Shown here: piece by piece, positions 9,624-18,413 of the stretch
How positions within the stretch are numbered: position 1 is the first letter of the stretch
How the letters are laid out: every line of letters begins with the position of its first letter
NCBI RefSeq assembly: GCF_000383615.1
Contig: NZ_KB911583.1
Span: forward strand, 355,369 to 419,368
DNA length: 64,000 nt
From: Streptomyces canus 299MFChir4.1
Lineage (GTDB): Bacteria; Actinomycetota; Actinomycetes; Streptomycetales; Streptomycetaceae
Reading direction: 5' to 3'
Notes under the pieces: model-generated
Seen by the model: the letters and a program-made list of their open reading frames with translations, nothing else
Database searches by the model: none
Told to the model about the DNA's origin: nothing
Made by a program: the position numbers and the translations under genes

Positions 9624-10447
9624 CGGTCGTGGACGCGCACCACCACGTGTGGGACCTGTCGGTGCGGGACCAGGACTGGATCGCCCCGGGCAGTCCGCTG
9701 CGCCGGACCTTCACGACGGCGGACCTCGCACCGCGGGCCCGCGCGGCGGGAGTCGACCGCACGGTCCTCGTCCAGACGGTCACCGTGCCCGAGGAGACCC
9801 CCGAGTTCCTCGCCCTCGCCGCCGGGCACGAGCTGATCGCGGGCGTGGTCGGCTGGACCGACCTGACCCGGCCCGACGTCGGTGACGAGCTGGCCCGCCT
9901 GCGTGAACTGCCCGGCGGTTCCTACCTCAAGGGCATCCGCCACCAGGTCCAGGGTGAGCCCGACCCCGAGTGGCTGCTGCGGCCGGACGTGCGCCGGGGC
10001 CTGACCGCCGTGGCCGACGCCGGCCTTGTCTACGACCTGGTGGTCCTCCCGCACCAACTGCCCGCCTGCGTCAGGGCGGCCCAGTCGTTGCCTCAACTCA
10101 CCCTTGTCCTGGACCACCTGGGCAAGCCGCCCATCGCGTCCGGCACCCTGGAACCCTGGACGGCCGACGTCCGCGCCCTCGCCGGCCTGCCCAACACCGT
10201 CTGCAAACTCTCCGGCATGGTCACCGAGGCGGACCTCGCGACCTGGACGACCGACGACCTGCGCCCGTACGCCGACACCGTCCTGGACGCCTTCGGCCCG
10301 GACCGTCTGATGTTCGGCTCGGACTGGCCGGTGTGCACGCTGGCCGCGACCTACGGTGAGGTCCTGGACGTGGCGCGCGAACTGGTCGGTGCCTACGACA
10401 GCGGCCGGATCTTCGAGGGTACCGCCGTTCGCGTCTACGACCTCTGA
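9620..10447 (+). CDS. Amidohydrolase family 2 lactonase, probable L-fucono-1,5-lactonase
   Basis: A 275-residue amidohydrolase_2 protein. Seen: metal-binding HxH in VVDAHHHVWD at the N-terminus, the barrel histidines in IRHQ and DHLGKP, and FGSDWPV with the catalytic Asp near residue 230. It opens the fucono-lactone to L-fuconate, the substrate of the dehydratase four genes upstream. GTG 9620 overlaps the TGA that ends the restored mutarotase frame, showing that the original operon was translationally coupled here. The 3' end overlaps the convergent membrane-protein gene by 13 bases. Confidence 0.88.
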   Translation: MTVVDAHHHVWDLSVRDQDWIAPGSPLRRTFTTADLAPRARAAGVDRTVLVQTVTVPEETPEFLALAAGHELIAGVVGWTDLTRPDVGDELARLRELPGGSYLKGIRHQVQGEPDPEWLLRPDVRRGLTAVADAGLVYDLVVLPHQLPACVRAAQSLPQLTLVLDHLGKPPIASGTLEPWTADVRALAGLPNTVCKLSGMVTEADLATWTTDDLRPYADTVLDAFGPDRLMFGSDWPVCTLAATYGEVLDVARELVGAYDSGRIFEGTAVRVYDL

Positions 10448-11856
10448 ACCGTCCCTGTCAGCCGTGTCGGTGGCAGATACTCCCGCACATACGTCCGCTC
10501 CCAGCACGCCCCCGTCTCCCGCAGCTCCCGCCACGTCGTGTACCGGTACCGGAAGAGGCCGGCGCGGACATAGCGGGGCGGCTCGTCCGCCGGGAACGGG
10601 GAGCGGCGCAACAGCCTCAGCGTGGCGGGATCGTTCTCCAGGAGCCGTTCGACCATCGTGCCGAACCACGCCCCGGCATAGGTGGGGGACAGTGCGGCGA
10701 ACCACATCATCCAGTCCAGACGCAGATGGTAGGGCGCGAACTGGCGCGGCCAGCGCCGTGGATCACCCGGCTTGCCCTTGAACTCGTACTCCCTCCACTC
10801 GGACTCCCGGCGGGGCACGTCGTCCGCGGTGCCCTCGACCACCACCTCGTAGCGGATCCGGCTGACGCTGCCGAACGCGCCGTAGGTGTTGACGAGATGG
10901 AGCGGGTCGAAGGAACGGTTCATGATCTGGCTTCGGGAGATCATGTTGCGGACCGGGTGGTAGCTGAGGGCGAGGAGGAGCGCGGCGACGGCGAGGACCG
11001 TCACCTCGTACCAGAGCGGGGCGGCGGACGGGCCCGGTGTGTCGGCCGGGAGGCGCAGGGCCGACGCCGCCAGCACGATGGTGATCCAGTTCAGCCAGGC
11101 GAAGTTGCCGGAGAGCACCAGCCACAGCTGGGTCACGATCATCAGGGACGCGGCGGCCGTGGCGATCGGCTGCGGGGTGAACAGGAGGAAGGGAACCGCG
11201 AGTTGGGTGACGTGGTTGGCGGCCACCTCCACCCGGTGCACAGGCCGCGGCAGATGGTGGAAGAACCAGCTCAGCGGACCCGGCATCGGCTGGGTCTCGT
11301 GGTGGTGGTCCAGACACGTGAGCTTGCGCCAGCAGGCGTCGCCGCGCATCTTGATGAGCCCCGCGCCGAACTCGACCCGGAACAGGATCCAGCGCAGCAG
11401 GAACAGCACCACGACCGGCGGGGCCACTTCGTCGTTGCCGAGGAACACCGCGAGGAAGCCGACCTCCAGCAGCAGGGACTCCCAGCCGAAGCCGTACCAG
11501 GTCTGGCCCACGTTGACGATCGACAGATACAGCAGCCACGGCACCAGCCACAGCAGCATCCCGCCCCACAGCGGCAGCCGGGAGTCCAGGCCCGCCGCCA
11601 GCGCGACCGCCACCGCGCAGCCCGTCCAGGCGCACAGGGCGAAGAACCGGTCCGAGTAGTGGAGGTGGAAGAGGCTCGGCGCCCGCCGGAAGGGCACCCG
11701 CGCCACGAAACGCGGGACCGGCAGCATCCCGCGCTCCCCGAGCAGCGCCCGGAACTGCAGGGCCGCCGCCAGGAACGCGACGAAGTACAGCCCCGCCAGA
11801 GCCCGCTGGAAGACCAGCCGGCTCAGCCAGTAGTCGGGTGCGGTGAACCAGTCCAC
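10435..11856 (-). CDS. Lipase maturation factor family membrane protein
   Basis: A 473-residue membrane protein of the LMF1/DUF1222 family. Seen: start at DWFTAPDYWLSRLVFQRALA, the conserved FGWESLLLE and RWILFRVEFGAGLIKMRGD segments, HHHETQPMP, and an aromatic C-terminal domain (DPLHLVNTYGAFGSVSR). Six or more membrane helices occupy the first two thirds. Eukaryotic LMF1 helps lipases fold in the ER; the bacterial role is not established. GTG 11856 is chosen with AGGAG 9-10 bases upstream. The stop codon lies inside the lactonase gene on the other strand. Confidence 0.86.
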   Translation of the reverse strand: MDWFTAPDYWLSRLVFQRALAGLYFVAFLAAALQFRALLGERGMLPVPRFVARVPFRRAPSLFHLHYSDRFFALCAWTGCAVAVALAAGLDSRLPLWGGMLLWLVPWLLYLSIVNVGQTWYGFGWESLLLEVGFLAVFLGNDEVAPPVVVLFLLRWILFRVEFGAGLIKMRGDACWRKLTCLDHHHETQPMPGPLSWFFHHLPRPVHRVEVAANHVTQLAVPFLLFTPQPIATAAASLMIVTQLWLVLSGNFAWLNWITIVLAASALRLPADTPGPSAAPLWYEVTVLAVAALLLALSYHPVRNMISRSQIMNRSFDPLHLVNTYGAFGSVSRIRYEVVVEGTADDVPRRESEWREYEFKGKPGDPRRWPRQFAPYHLRLDWMMWFAALSPTYAGAWFGTMVERLLENDPATLRLLRRSPFPADEPPRYVRAGLFRYRYTTWRELRETGACWERTYVREYLPPTRLTGTVQRS

Positions 11857-11988
11857 GGCCGTGCTCTCCTGCCTCCATTGTCCAGCCGGTCCTGTGTGAC
11901 TCTCCGTGTACCTCCCTTCCGCTTGCGTAACCCAAGCGAGTGAAGCAGACAATAGTGGCGAATTGCTCGGAACGGACGGGAGAACGCG

Positions 11989-13146
11989 GTGCGGACACCC
12001 ACCAGAACCCTCGTCACGGCCTGCGCGCTCGCCGCGGCACTCCTCGTCGCCGGCTGCGGCGGTGCCGGGGACGAGAACAGCGCCGAGGCGACGGGTGAGC
12101 TCTTCCTCCAGCCGGCGCGGGCCCAGGGGCCGAGTCCCTTCACCCGCTCGGCGGCGACCGCGGCGGCGCCCCCCACCCGCATGCCCCGACTGGACCCGAC
12201 CGCCCCACGGACCGTCTCCGGCGGGACGCCCGGCCTCTACGGCGGCACCGAGCGCGTCGGCAGCTGCGACGTGCCACGGCAGATCGGCGACCTGACCGCC
12301 GACCCGTCCAGGACGCGCGCGTTCGCGCAGGTCGCGGGAGTCTCCCCGGCCGCGGTCCCGGACTATCTGCGCGGACTCGCCCCGGTCGTCCTGCGCGCCG
12401 ACACCCGGGTCACCGACCACGGCTACCGCGGCGGCAGGGCGAGCGGCTTCCAGTCGGTCCTCCAGGCGGGCACCGCCGTCCTCGTCGACAACCGGGGCGT
12501 CCCGCGCGTCCGCTGCGCCTGCGGCAACCCCCTGACGCCGCCGGTGGCGATGCGGGGCGGCGCGGTCATCAGCGGGCAGCCGTGGTCCGGATACCGGCCC
12601 ACGCAGGTGATCGTGGTGGCCCCCAGCGAACAGCTCGTCACCGACATCACGATCATCGACCTCGTCGACAACTCCTGGATCGAACGCCGGATCCACCACG
12701 ACTGCCGGCACGACCACGCCGTACCCCCGCCGACGCCGGAACCGCTGACCCCGACGGCGCCCCCGGGCGACAGCGCGTCCCCGGACACGCCCTTCGGCGC
12801 CGACCCGCAGCGGCCCGCGCCCGACTGCCCGACCCGGACCGCCACCGCCACGCCCGGCGCCACCGTCACGCCCGGCCCCACCGCGACGCCCACCGCGAAG
12901 CCGTACGACGAGGGTTGCCCGGCCACCGGCACCCCACCGTCCACGAAACGGCCGGGGACCCCCGTCCTCCCGCCGGGCGGCACTCGTACGACCGTCCCCG
13001 CGGACCCCGGGACCGGGATCGGCCCCGAGACCGTGCCGGACACCCCCGATCTCCCCGACGGCGGCGGGCTGATCCCCGACGAGCCCGCCGCCCCGACCGG
13101 CACCGGCACGGTCTTCGGCAGCCCCACCGACGTCTTCGGTGCCTGA
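11989..13146 (+). CDS. DUF6777 domain lipoprotein with Pro/Thr-rich tail
   Basis: A 385-residue secreted protein. Seen: signal peptide with lipobox LLVAGCGG, then a domain of about 210 residues matching the Streptomyces DUF6777 pattern (SCDVPRQIGDLTADPSRTRAFAQ, RCACGNPL, WSGYRP, with four Cys), then a low-complexity Pro/Thr/Gly tail of about 130 residues likely to cross the cell wall. GTG start at 11989. Divergent from the LMF gene. The function is unknown; I recognise only the family. Confidence 0.8.
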   Translation: MRTPTRTLVTACALAAALLVAGCGGAGDENSAEATGELFLQPARAQGPSPFTRSAATAAAPPTRMPRLDPTAPRTVSGGTPGLYGGTERVGSCDVPRQIGDLTADPSRTRAFAQVAGVSPAAVPDYLRGLAPVVLRADTRVTDHGYRGGRASGFQSVLQAGTAVLVDNRGVPRVRCACGNPLTPPVAMRGGAVISGQPWSGYRPTQVIVVAPSEQLVTDITIIDLVDNSWIERRIHHDCRHDHAVPPPTPEPLTPTAPPGDSASPDTPFGADPQRPAPDCPTRTATATPGATVTPGPTATPTAKPYDEGCPATGTPPSTKRPGTPVLPPGGTRTTVPADPGTGIGPETVPDTPDLPDGGGLIPDEPAAPTGTGTVFGSPTDVFGA

Positions 13147-13208
13147 CGGCCGCCGGAAGTACCTGCCTCCCGGTCGAAGAATCGGGCAAATCCTGGCAAG
13201 GTGGCTCC

Positions 13209-15314
13209 ATGGTTGATCGGGGAGCGAGCGCCCCGTCACTCCCGGACGACTGGCCCGCCCACCCGGACCCGATCCTGGCGCTCAACCGCATGGGCAGTTT
13301 CGACTGGGACCTCGACAGCGGTCTGTTCCACATGGACGCCCAGGCCCACGAGGTCTTCGACCTGCGCCCCGACGAATACGACGACAACCCGATGAGCCTC
13401 GGCGTCCGGATCCCGAGGGCCGAGGCGCACCGGCTGGACGCCCTGGTCGCCCAGGCCATCAAGGACGGCAGCGAGAACTACGGCACCTACTTCCGGCTGC
13501 GCTGCCGTGACGGCACCCGGCGCTGGACCCACACCCAGGGCTACATCCGGCGCGACGAGACGGGCCGCCCCCGCCGGATCATCGGGATCCTCCGTGACGC
13601 CACCCAGGAGATGGACGAGCTGGAGGACCGCCGGGAGCAGGCCGCCCAGGACGAGGCCCGGCGCCGGCAGACCAACGTCGTCCAGCTCACCACGGCCGCC
13701 CTCGCCCACGCCCGGACCGTCCAGGACGTCATCGACGTCCTCAAGGACACCCACGGACTCACCCACCTCGGCGCCACCAGCCTGGTCATGGGCCTGGTCG
13801 AGGCGGGCCGCATCCGGCTGATCGCCGAGGGCCCCGCGGGCAGCTTCGTGCCCGGCACCGACATCACCCGGATCGACGAGCCGTACCCGATGAGCGAGGC
13901 CGTGCGCACGCTCACCCCCCGGTTCATCGAGTCGCCGGAGGAGTTCGCGGACCGCTACCCGATCCTGTGGCCGCACATCACGGGCCTCAACATCACCTCC
14001 GCCGCCTACCTTCCGCTGATCGCCGAGGCCCGCCCGATCGGCGCCATGGGCCTGCTCTACAGCGACCGGCGCGGTTTCACCCCGGAGGACCGCAACGTCC
14101 TCATCGCCCTCGGCAGCAGCATCGCCCAGAGCCTCCAGCGGGCCATGCTCTACGAGCAGCAGAAGGACCTCGCCACCGGTCTCCAGCAGGCCATGCTGCC
14201 GCGCACCATCCCGAGCGTCCCCGGCGCCGACGTCGCCGTCCGCTACCGGGCCGCCGGCGCCGAGGGTTCGCTGCGCCGGGACATCGGCGGCGACTGGTAC
14301 GACCTGATCCCGCTGCCCGGGGGCACCCCCTCCGGGGGAGGCCGCGTCGGTGCCGTCATCGGCGACGTCCAGGGCCACGACACCCACGCCGCCGCCGTCA
14401 TGGGCCAGCTGCGGATCGTGCTGCGGGCCTACGCCGCCGAGGGCCACACCCCGGCCACCGTGATGGCCCGGGCCTCCGTCTTCCTCCACGAGCTCGACAC
14501 CGACCGCTTCGCGACCTGCCTGTACGCCGAGGCGGACCTCGCCACCGGAGTCGTGCAGGTCGTCCGCGCGGGCCACATCGACCCGCTGGTCCGGTACGCC
14601 GACGGGAGCTGCCGCCGGGTGACCGTCGAGGGGGGACTGCCGCTCGGGCTGTCCGCCGAGTTCGGGCAGCTCGACTATCCGGTCGCCACCCTGGAGCTCG
14701 ACCCCGGGGGCACCCTGCTGCTGTGCACCGACGGGCTGGTCGAACAGCCCGGCGTCGACCTCGACGAGGGCATGCAGACCCTCATGAGCCTCATCGCCGT
14801 GGGCCCCGCCGATGTGTGGGAGCTCGCCGACCGGCTCATCGACGTGGCCGAGGAACGCGCAGGCGACGACGACGTGGCACTGCTCCTGCTGCGCCGCCGC
14901 GCTCTGGACAGCCCGCAGTCCGGCGGCCGCCTCCAGCAGCACGTGGCGCCCGGCGACCCCGAGGCCCTCACCGGGGCCCGGCACATGATCCGGGCCGCGG
15001 TCGGCGCCTGGGGCGCGCGGCAGCGCTCCGACGAGATCGAACTGGTTGCCGACGAGCTGATCACCAACGCCCTGATGCACACCGAGGGCTCCGCGATCGT
15101 CACCCTGCGGGTCCTGACCGGCTCCGACCGGCGGATGCGCGTCGAGGTCGAGGACTCCTCCAGCGCCCTGCCCCGCCGCCGGGAGGCGGGCGAGTCGGGG
15201 GTCTCGGGCCGGGGCCTGCTCCTGGTGGACCTGCTGAGCGATGTGTGGGGTGTGGAGGCGCGGGGCGGCGGGAAGTGCGTGTGGTGCGAGTTCGTCGTGG
15301 GGGAGCGGACCTGA
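13209..15314 (+). CDS. PAS-GAF-PP2C (SpoIIE)-HATPase signalling protein
   Basis: A 701-residue cytoplasmic switch protein. In order: PAS (about 20-140; WDLDSGLFHMD, FRLRCRDGTRRWTHTQG), GAF (about 155-310), SpoIIE-type PP2C serine phosphatase (about 325-560; DIGGDWYDLIPL, VIGDVQGHD, LLCTDGLVE), then an anti-sigma-factor-like HATPase (about 575-695; VADELITNALMHT). Known: such proteins dephosphorylate anti-anti-sigma factors and may also bind them as kinases. ATG 13209 has AAGGTGG upstream. An insertion (PGGTPSGGG) in the PP2C domain at 14316-14342 is encoded by a GC-rich palindrome that recurs at 50754-50775. Confidence 0.92.
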   Translation: MVDRGASAPSLPDDWPAHPDPILALNRMGSFDWDLDSGLFHMDAQAHEVFDLRPDEYDDNPMSLGVRIPRAEAHRLDALVAQAIKDGSENYGTYFRLRCRDGTRRWTHTQGYIRRDETGRPRRIIGILRDATQEMDELEDRREQAAQDEARRRQTNVVQLTTAALAHARTVQDVIDVLKDTHGLTHLGATSLVMGLVEAGRIRLIAEGPAGSFVPGTDITRIDEPYPMSEAVRTLTPRFIESPEEFADRYPILWPHITGLNITSAAYLPLIAEARPIGAMGLLYSDRRGFTPEDRNVLIALGSSIAQSLQRAMLYEQQKDLATGLQQAMLPRTIPSVPGADVAVRYRAAGAEGSLRRDIGGDWYDLIPLPGGTPSGGGRVGAVIGDVQGHDTHAAAVMGQLRIVLRAYAAEGHTPATVMARASVFLHELDTDRFATCLYAEADLATGVVQVVRAGHIDPLVRYADGSCRRVTVEGGLPLGLSAEFGQLDYPVATLELDPGGTLLLCTDGLVEQPGVDLDEGMQTLMSLIAVGPADVWELADRLIDVAEERAGDDDVALLLLRRRALDSPQSGGRLQQHVAPGDPEALTGARHMIRAAVGAWGARQRSDEIELVADELITNALMHTEGSAIVTLRVLTGSDRRMRVEVEDSSSALPRRREAGESGVSGRGLLLVDLLSDVWGVEARGGGKCVWCEFVVGERT

Positions 15315-15350
15315 GCTGACCACAGCGGTCCCCGGTGGCACTCTGGACGT

Positions 15351-16214
15351 ATGCCGGAACTGCCCGAGGTGGAAGCGCTCAAGGACTTCCTGACCGAGAA
15401 CCTGGTCGGCCACGAGATGGTGCGCGTGCTGCCGGTGGCCATCAGCGTCCTGAAGACGTACGACCCTCCGCTCACCGCCGTCGAGGGCCGCGAGGTGGTC
15501 GCCGTGCACCGCCACGGCAAGTTCCTCGACCTGGAGACGGACGGCGGCCCGCACCTGGTCACCCATCTGGCCCGCGCGGGCTGGCTGCACTGGAAGGACC
15601 GCCTCCCCGACGGCCCGCCCCGCCCAGGCAAGGGCCCGCTCGCCCTCCGGGTGGCGCTGGAGACCGGCGCCGGCTTCGACCTCACGGAGGCGGGTACGCA
15701 GAAGCGCCTCGCGGTGTACGTGGTGGCGGACCCTCAGGAGGTTCCCGGCATCGCCCGCCTGGGCCCCGACCCGCTGGCCGAGGACTTCGACGGGGCGCGC
15801 TTCGCGGCCCTGCTGAAGGACGAACGCCGACAGCTGAAGGGCGCCCTGCGCGACCAGACCCTCATCGCCGGTGTGGGCAACGCCTACAGCGACGAGATCC
15901 TGCACGCGGCACGCATGTCCCCCTTCAAACTGGCGGCGTCGCTGACCCCCGAGGAGACGGAGACCCTCTACCGGGCACTGCGCACGACCCTCAACGAAGC
16001 GGTGGAACGCTCAAGGGGGGTGGCGGCGGGCCGCCTGAAGTCGGAGAAGAAGTCCGGCCTGCGGGTCCACGGCCGCACCGGCGAATCCTGCCCGGTCTGC
16101 GGCGACACCATCAGGGAGGTCTCCTTCAGCGACTCCTCCCTCCAGTACTGCCCCACCTGCCAGACGGGCGGCAAGCTTCTGGCGGACCGGCGGTTGTCGC
16201 GACTGCTCAAGTGA
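15351..16214 (+). CDS. Fpg/Nei family DNA glycosylase/AP lyase
   Basis: A 287-residue base-excision repair enzyme. Seen: MPELPEVE with the catalytic Pro and Glu right after the start Met, the beta-hairpin Lys in RHGKFLDL, the helix-two-turns-helix with GVGNAYSDEIL, and a C-terminal zinc finger CPVCGD/CPTC. All catalytic and metal residues are present. It excises oxidised bases and nicks the strand. The start is fixed by the need for Pro2. Most like the actinobacterial Nei-type group rather than housekeeping MutM. It ends 9 bases before the convergent anti-sigma gene. Confidence 0.92.
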   Translation: MPELPEVEALKDFLTENLVGHEMVRVLPVAISVLKTYDPPLTAVEGREVVAVHRHGKFLDLETDGGPHLVTHLARAGWLHWKDRLPDGPPRPGKGPLALRVALETGAGFDLTEAGTQKRLAVYVVADPQEVPGIARLGPDPLAEDFDGARFAALLKDERRQLKGALRDQTLIAGVGNAYSDEILHAARMSPFKLAASLTPEETETLYRALRTTLNEAVERSRGVAAGRLKSEKKSGLRVHGRTGESCPVCGDTIREVSFSDSSLQYCPTCQTGGKLLADRRLSRLLK

Positions 16215-16223
16215 CGGACGTCG

Positions 16224-16865
16224 TCAGCTCGGCTCCAGCGTCACCAGATGCTCCCCGCCGGACGTCCTGACCTCGTAGCGGTCGATCTGGTCGGCGTGGA
16301 AGGTGGAGCTGCCCATCATGGTGTTGTCGCCGGTGGCGTTCCAGCCGGTGACGGTCTCCTCCTTGCCGTCCTGGCTGATCGCGACGAGGTGACAGGCGCG
16401 GGGTCCGGACTCGTCCTTGACCTTGAGCTCCACCTGGGTGCCCCAGTCCTCGTCCTCGGTGGTGACCTGGGCCCACACGCCGGAGCGGGCGTCGGTGGCC
16501 TCGATGCTGCTGGTCCGAACCGTGTCGCCGCCCGCCGTCATGGCGAGGCTGGAACCGCCCACGGTCAGGGCCACCGAGGCGGCCACCGCGTACAACAGCC
16601 GCCTGCGGCGTGCCCGGTGGCGGGTGGCGACCTCGCCGAGAAGGCGGTTCAGGAGCTGGGGGCCCGGCTGCGCCATCGGGTGCACCACCCGCGGTGTCGC
16701 CCGGCGGTACAGCATCATCTGACGGGTCACTGGACCGAACTCGGTCACGTGTGCCGCGCACTTGGGGCACTCCATGAGGTGGTCCTCGAAGCGGAAGGCC
16801 TCCGCCTCGTCCAGCACGCCGAGCGCGTACGCGCCGACGTCGCGATGCCTCTCCAAGGACCTCAT
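16224..16865 (-). CDS. Zinc-finger anti-sigma factor, single membrane segment
   Basis: A 213-residue protein. Seen: an N-terminal anti-sigma zinc-binding (ZAS) motif with HLMECPKC (His-x3-Cys-x2-Cys) at about residues 29-36, a basic linker RHRARRRR, one membrane helix (LLYAVAASVALTVGG) and an extracytoplasmic domain with HLVAISQDGKEETVTGW. It should sequester an ECF sigma factor at the membrane and release it on signal. The likely partner is the sigma gene at 17669, one gene upstream on the same strand. Confidence 0.9.
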   Translation of the reverse strand: MRSLERHRDVGAYALGVLDEAEAFRFEDHLMECPKCAAHVTEFGPVTRQMMLYRRATPRVVHPMAQPGPQLLNRLLGEVATRHRARRRRLLYAVAASVALTVGGSSLAMTAGGDTVRTSSIEATDARSGVWAQVTTEDEDWGTQVELKVKDESGPRACHLVAISQDGKEETVTGWNATGDNTMMGSSTFHADQIDRYEVRTSGGEHLVTLEPS

Positions 16866-16970
16866 GCGGAAACCTCGTGCCGTTGGGTGTGGGTGGGGTT
16901 ACTCCTTGCTCCCACCGGTACGCACCAGCCCGCCGAATCACTCAAGGCCTAGACAGAATCGTGACCAAGG

Positions 16971-17007
16971 GATTCGGAGCGGCCGGCCCCGCGGATTGGT
17001 CCGAATC
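16971..17007 (-). terminator. Hairpin between the unknown gene and the anti-sigma gene
   Basis: Eight-base arms GATTCGGA (16971-16978) and TCCGAATC (17000-17007) enclose a GC-rich loop that can itself pair. It lies just after the stop of the unknown gene and 106 bases before the anti-sigma start, so it may end or attenuate transcription between the two. Confidence 0.45.
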
Positions 17008-17016
17008 GAAAGGAAT

Positions 17017-17532
17017 CTAGAAGAGGTGGATGGCGAGGTGGCCGAGCGGCAGACCGAGCTGCCAGGCCGGTGTCCACACCTTCGGCCCCTCGTCCTCACC
17101 GCCCCCCGCCCCACCGCCCGGCACGGCGTTCAGGTCGGGTGCGAGCAGCTCCGTCTCCTCCAGCCAGCGCCAGGCGGCGGCCGCGAGTTCGAGGTCCGCG
17201 GCGGGCTCGCCGGTGGCGACCGCCTCGGCGGTCAGCGCGGCCATCCGCTCGCACACCCAGTCCTGCCACGGCTGGTCGTACGCCGTCAGGGACAGCCAGT
17301 TCTCCAGCTGCGAGACGACCTGGATGCCGGAGAGCTCTCCCTCGGTGTCGGCGAGGAAGACGGTGAGCGCCAGCGCGTCCCGTCCGGCACGGAACTCGAA
17401 GGACGTCGGCGGCATCAGATCGCCGGAACGCAGCAGCTCGTCGGCGATGTACTCGGCGTACAACCAGGCCATGGGGACGACGAGTTCGCCGCCACCGGTG
17501 CCCTCCGTGCTCTCTTGACCTCTGTGCAGCAT
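17017..17532 (-). CDS. Unrecognised acidic protein between sigma and anti-sigma genes
   Basis: A 171-residue soluble, acidic, Trp-rich protein (WLYAEYIADELL near the start; LENWLSLTAYDQPWQDW mid-protein) with no signal peptide or membrane helix and a disordered GGGAGGGEDEG stretch near the C-terminus. I do not recognise the family. Start ATG 17532 has GGAAGG upstream; a second Met at residue 21 is possible. Codon use is normal for the window, so the gene looks real. It lies between an ECF sigma gene and a ZAS anti-sigma gene on the same strand, suggesting co-expression. Confidence 0.75.
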   Translation of the reverse strand: MLHRGQESTEGTGGGELVVPMAWLYAEYIADELLRSGDLMPPTSFEFRAGRDALALTVFLADTEGELSGIQVVSQLENWLSLTAYDQPWQDWVCERMAALTAEAVATGEPAADLELAAAAWRWLEETELLAPDLNAVPGGGAGGGEDEGPKVWTPAWQLGLPLGHLAIHLF

Positions 17533-17668
17533 CCCTTCCTGCCTTCCTCCGGTGCGTGCGCGTCGCCCGACCCCGGGCTCCCGGTCCGGAACACGGATAG
17601 GGACAGCCGATTACTCAACCGGGGTCCTCAGCAAGGCACTTTACGGAGGTTTGACTTTCCCATTGGTT

Positions 17669-18214
17669 TCACCGCAGGTCGGCCGCGTATCCCGGAAGCA
17701 CCCGGCGCAGGGCGCGCAGCGCGTAGTACGCGCGGGACTTCACGGTACCGGGCGGAATCCCCAGGATTTCGGCGGCCTCCGCCACACTCGCCCCCTGGAA
17801 ATACACCAGCACCAGGACTTCACGGTGCTCCGGAGTGAGTGTCTTCACAGCCTCGCGTACGTCGAGGGCCGCGGCCGCCCGCTCGGCGTGGTCGGCGCAC
17901 ACCCGGGCGTTCTCCAGCACCGCGTCGCCGACCTCGGCGGGACGCGCCTGCCGGGCCCGCCGCGCGTCGATCGCGAGCCGCCGCCCCACGGTCAGCAGCC
18001 AGGGCCGTACGGACTCGAAGTCGTCGGCACGCAGCGCCTCGGGATGCTGCCAGGCGCGTACGAGGGTCTCCTGCACGAGGTCCTCGGCGCGTTGCCGGTC
18101 GCCGTCGCTGAGCCGGAGGAGGAGCGCGAAGAGGGGCCGGCCGTGCTCCCGCTGCAGTGCGGCGAGCTCGTGCTCGGCGGTCGTCCCGTTCGTGAGGGTG
18201 GTTCCGGCCGTCAT
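17669..18214 (-). CDS. ECF-type RNA polymerase sigma factor
   Basis: A 181-residue sigma-70 family protein with only regions 2 and 4. Region 2 carries RAEDLVQETLVRAWQHP and region 4 has LTPEHREVLVLVYFQGASVAEAAEILGIPPGTVKSR, the -35-binding helix-turn-helix. ATG 18214 is preferred because the 53 extra residues possible from ATG 18373 have poorer codon bias and no homology; that upstream ATG has no ribosome site. It is likely held by the anti-sigma factor at 16224. Divergent from the CapA gene. Confidence 0.9.
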   Translation of the reverse strand: MTAGTTLTNGTTAEHELAALQREHGRPLFALLLRLSDGDRQRAEDLVQETLVRAWQHPEALRADDFESVRPWLLTVGRRLAIDARRARQARPAEVGDAVLENARVCADHAERAAAALDVREAVKTLTPEHREVLVLVYFQGASVAEAAEILGIPPGTVKSRAYYALRALRRVLPGYAADLR

Positions 18215-18413
18215 GGCCGTATGGCACCTCAGCGCGGGGCCGGGGGACAGGGCACGCACAAGGATCTGCGGCGGACGGTCGATCGCGTCGACGAACGGTT
18301 CGGTGAACGGTCCCTTCCGCCCCGGACGGGTCAAGTAGTCGTCCGGACCGTTTGCGGACACGGACAAGCTCATACCTATTCGTCAGTAAATATGACCTCA
18401 GTGGGGTGAGCTG

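Noticed and set aside
10435..13239. A 934-codon minus-strand frame across the DUF6777 gene.
   Set aside because: Only the part below 11856 has LMF homology; the rest mirrors the DUF6777 gene's codon bias and is low-complexity Gly/Arg.
13236..15905. An 889-codon frame antisense to the PP2C and Fpg/Nei genes.
   Set aside because: Antisense shadow of GC-rich codons; the plus strand has full domain homology.
17036..17056. GGTGGCCGAGCGGC resembles the D-arm of a tRNA-Leu or tRNA-Ser.
   Set aside because: No acceptor, anticodon or T-arm follows; the bases encode the C-terminus of the protein at 17017-17532.
18215..18373. The 53-residue N-terminal extension of the ECF sigma factor.
   Set aside because: Weaker codon bias, no homology to region 2, and no ribosome site at ATG 18373.
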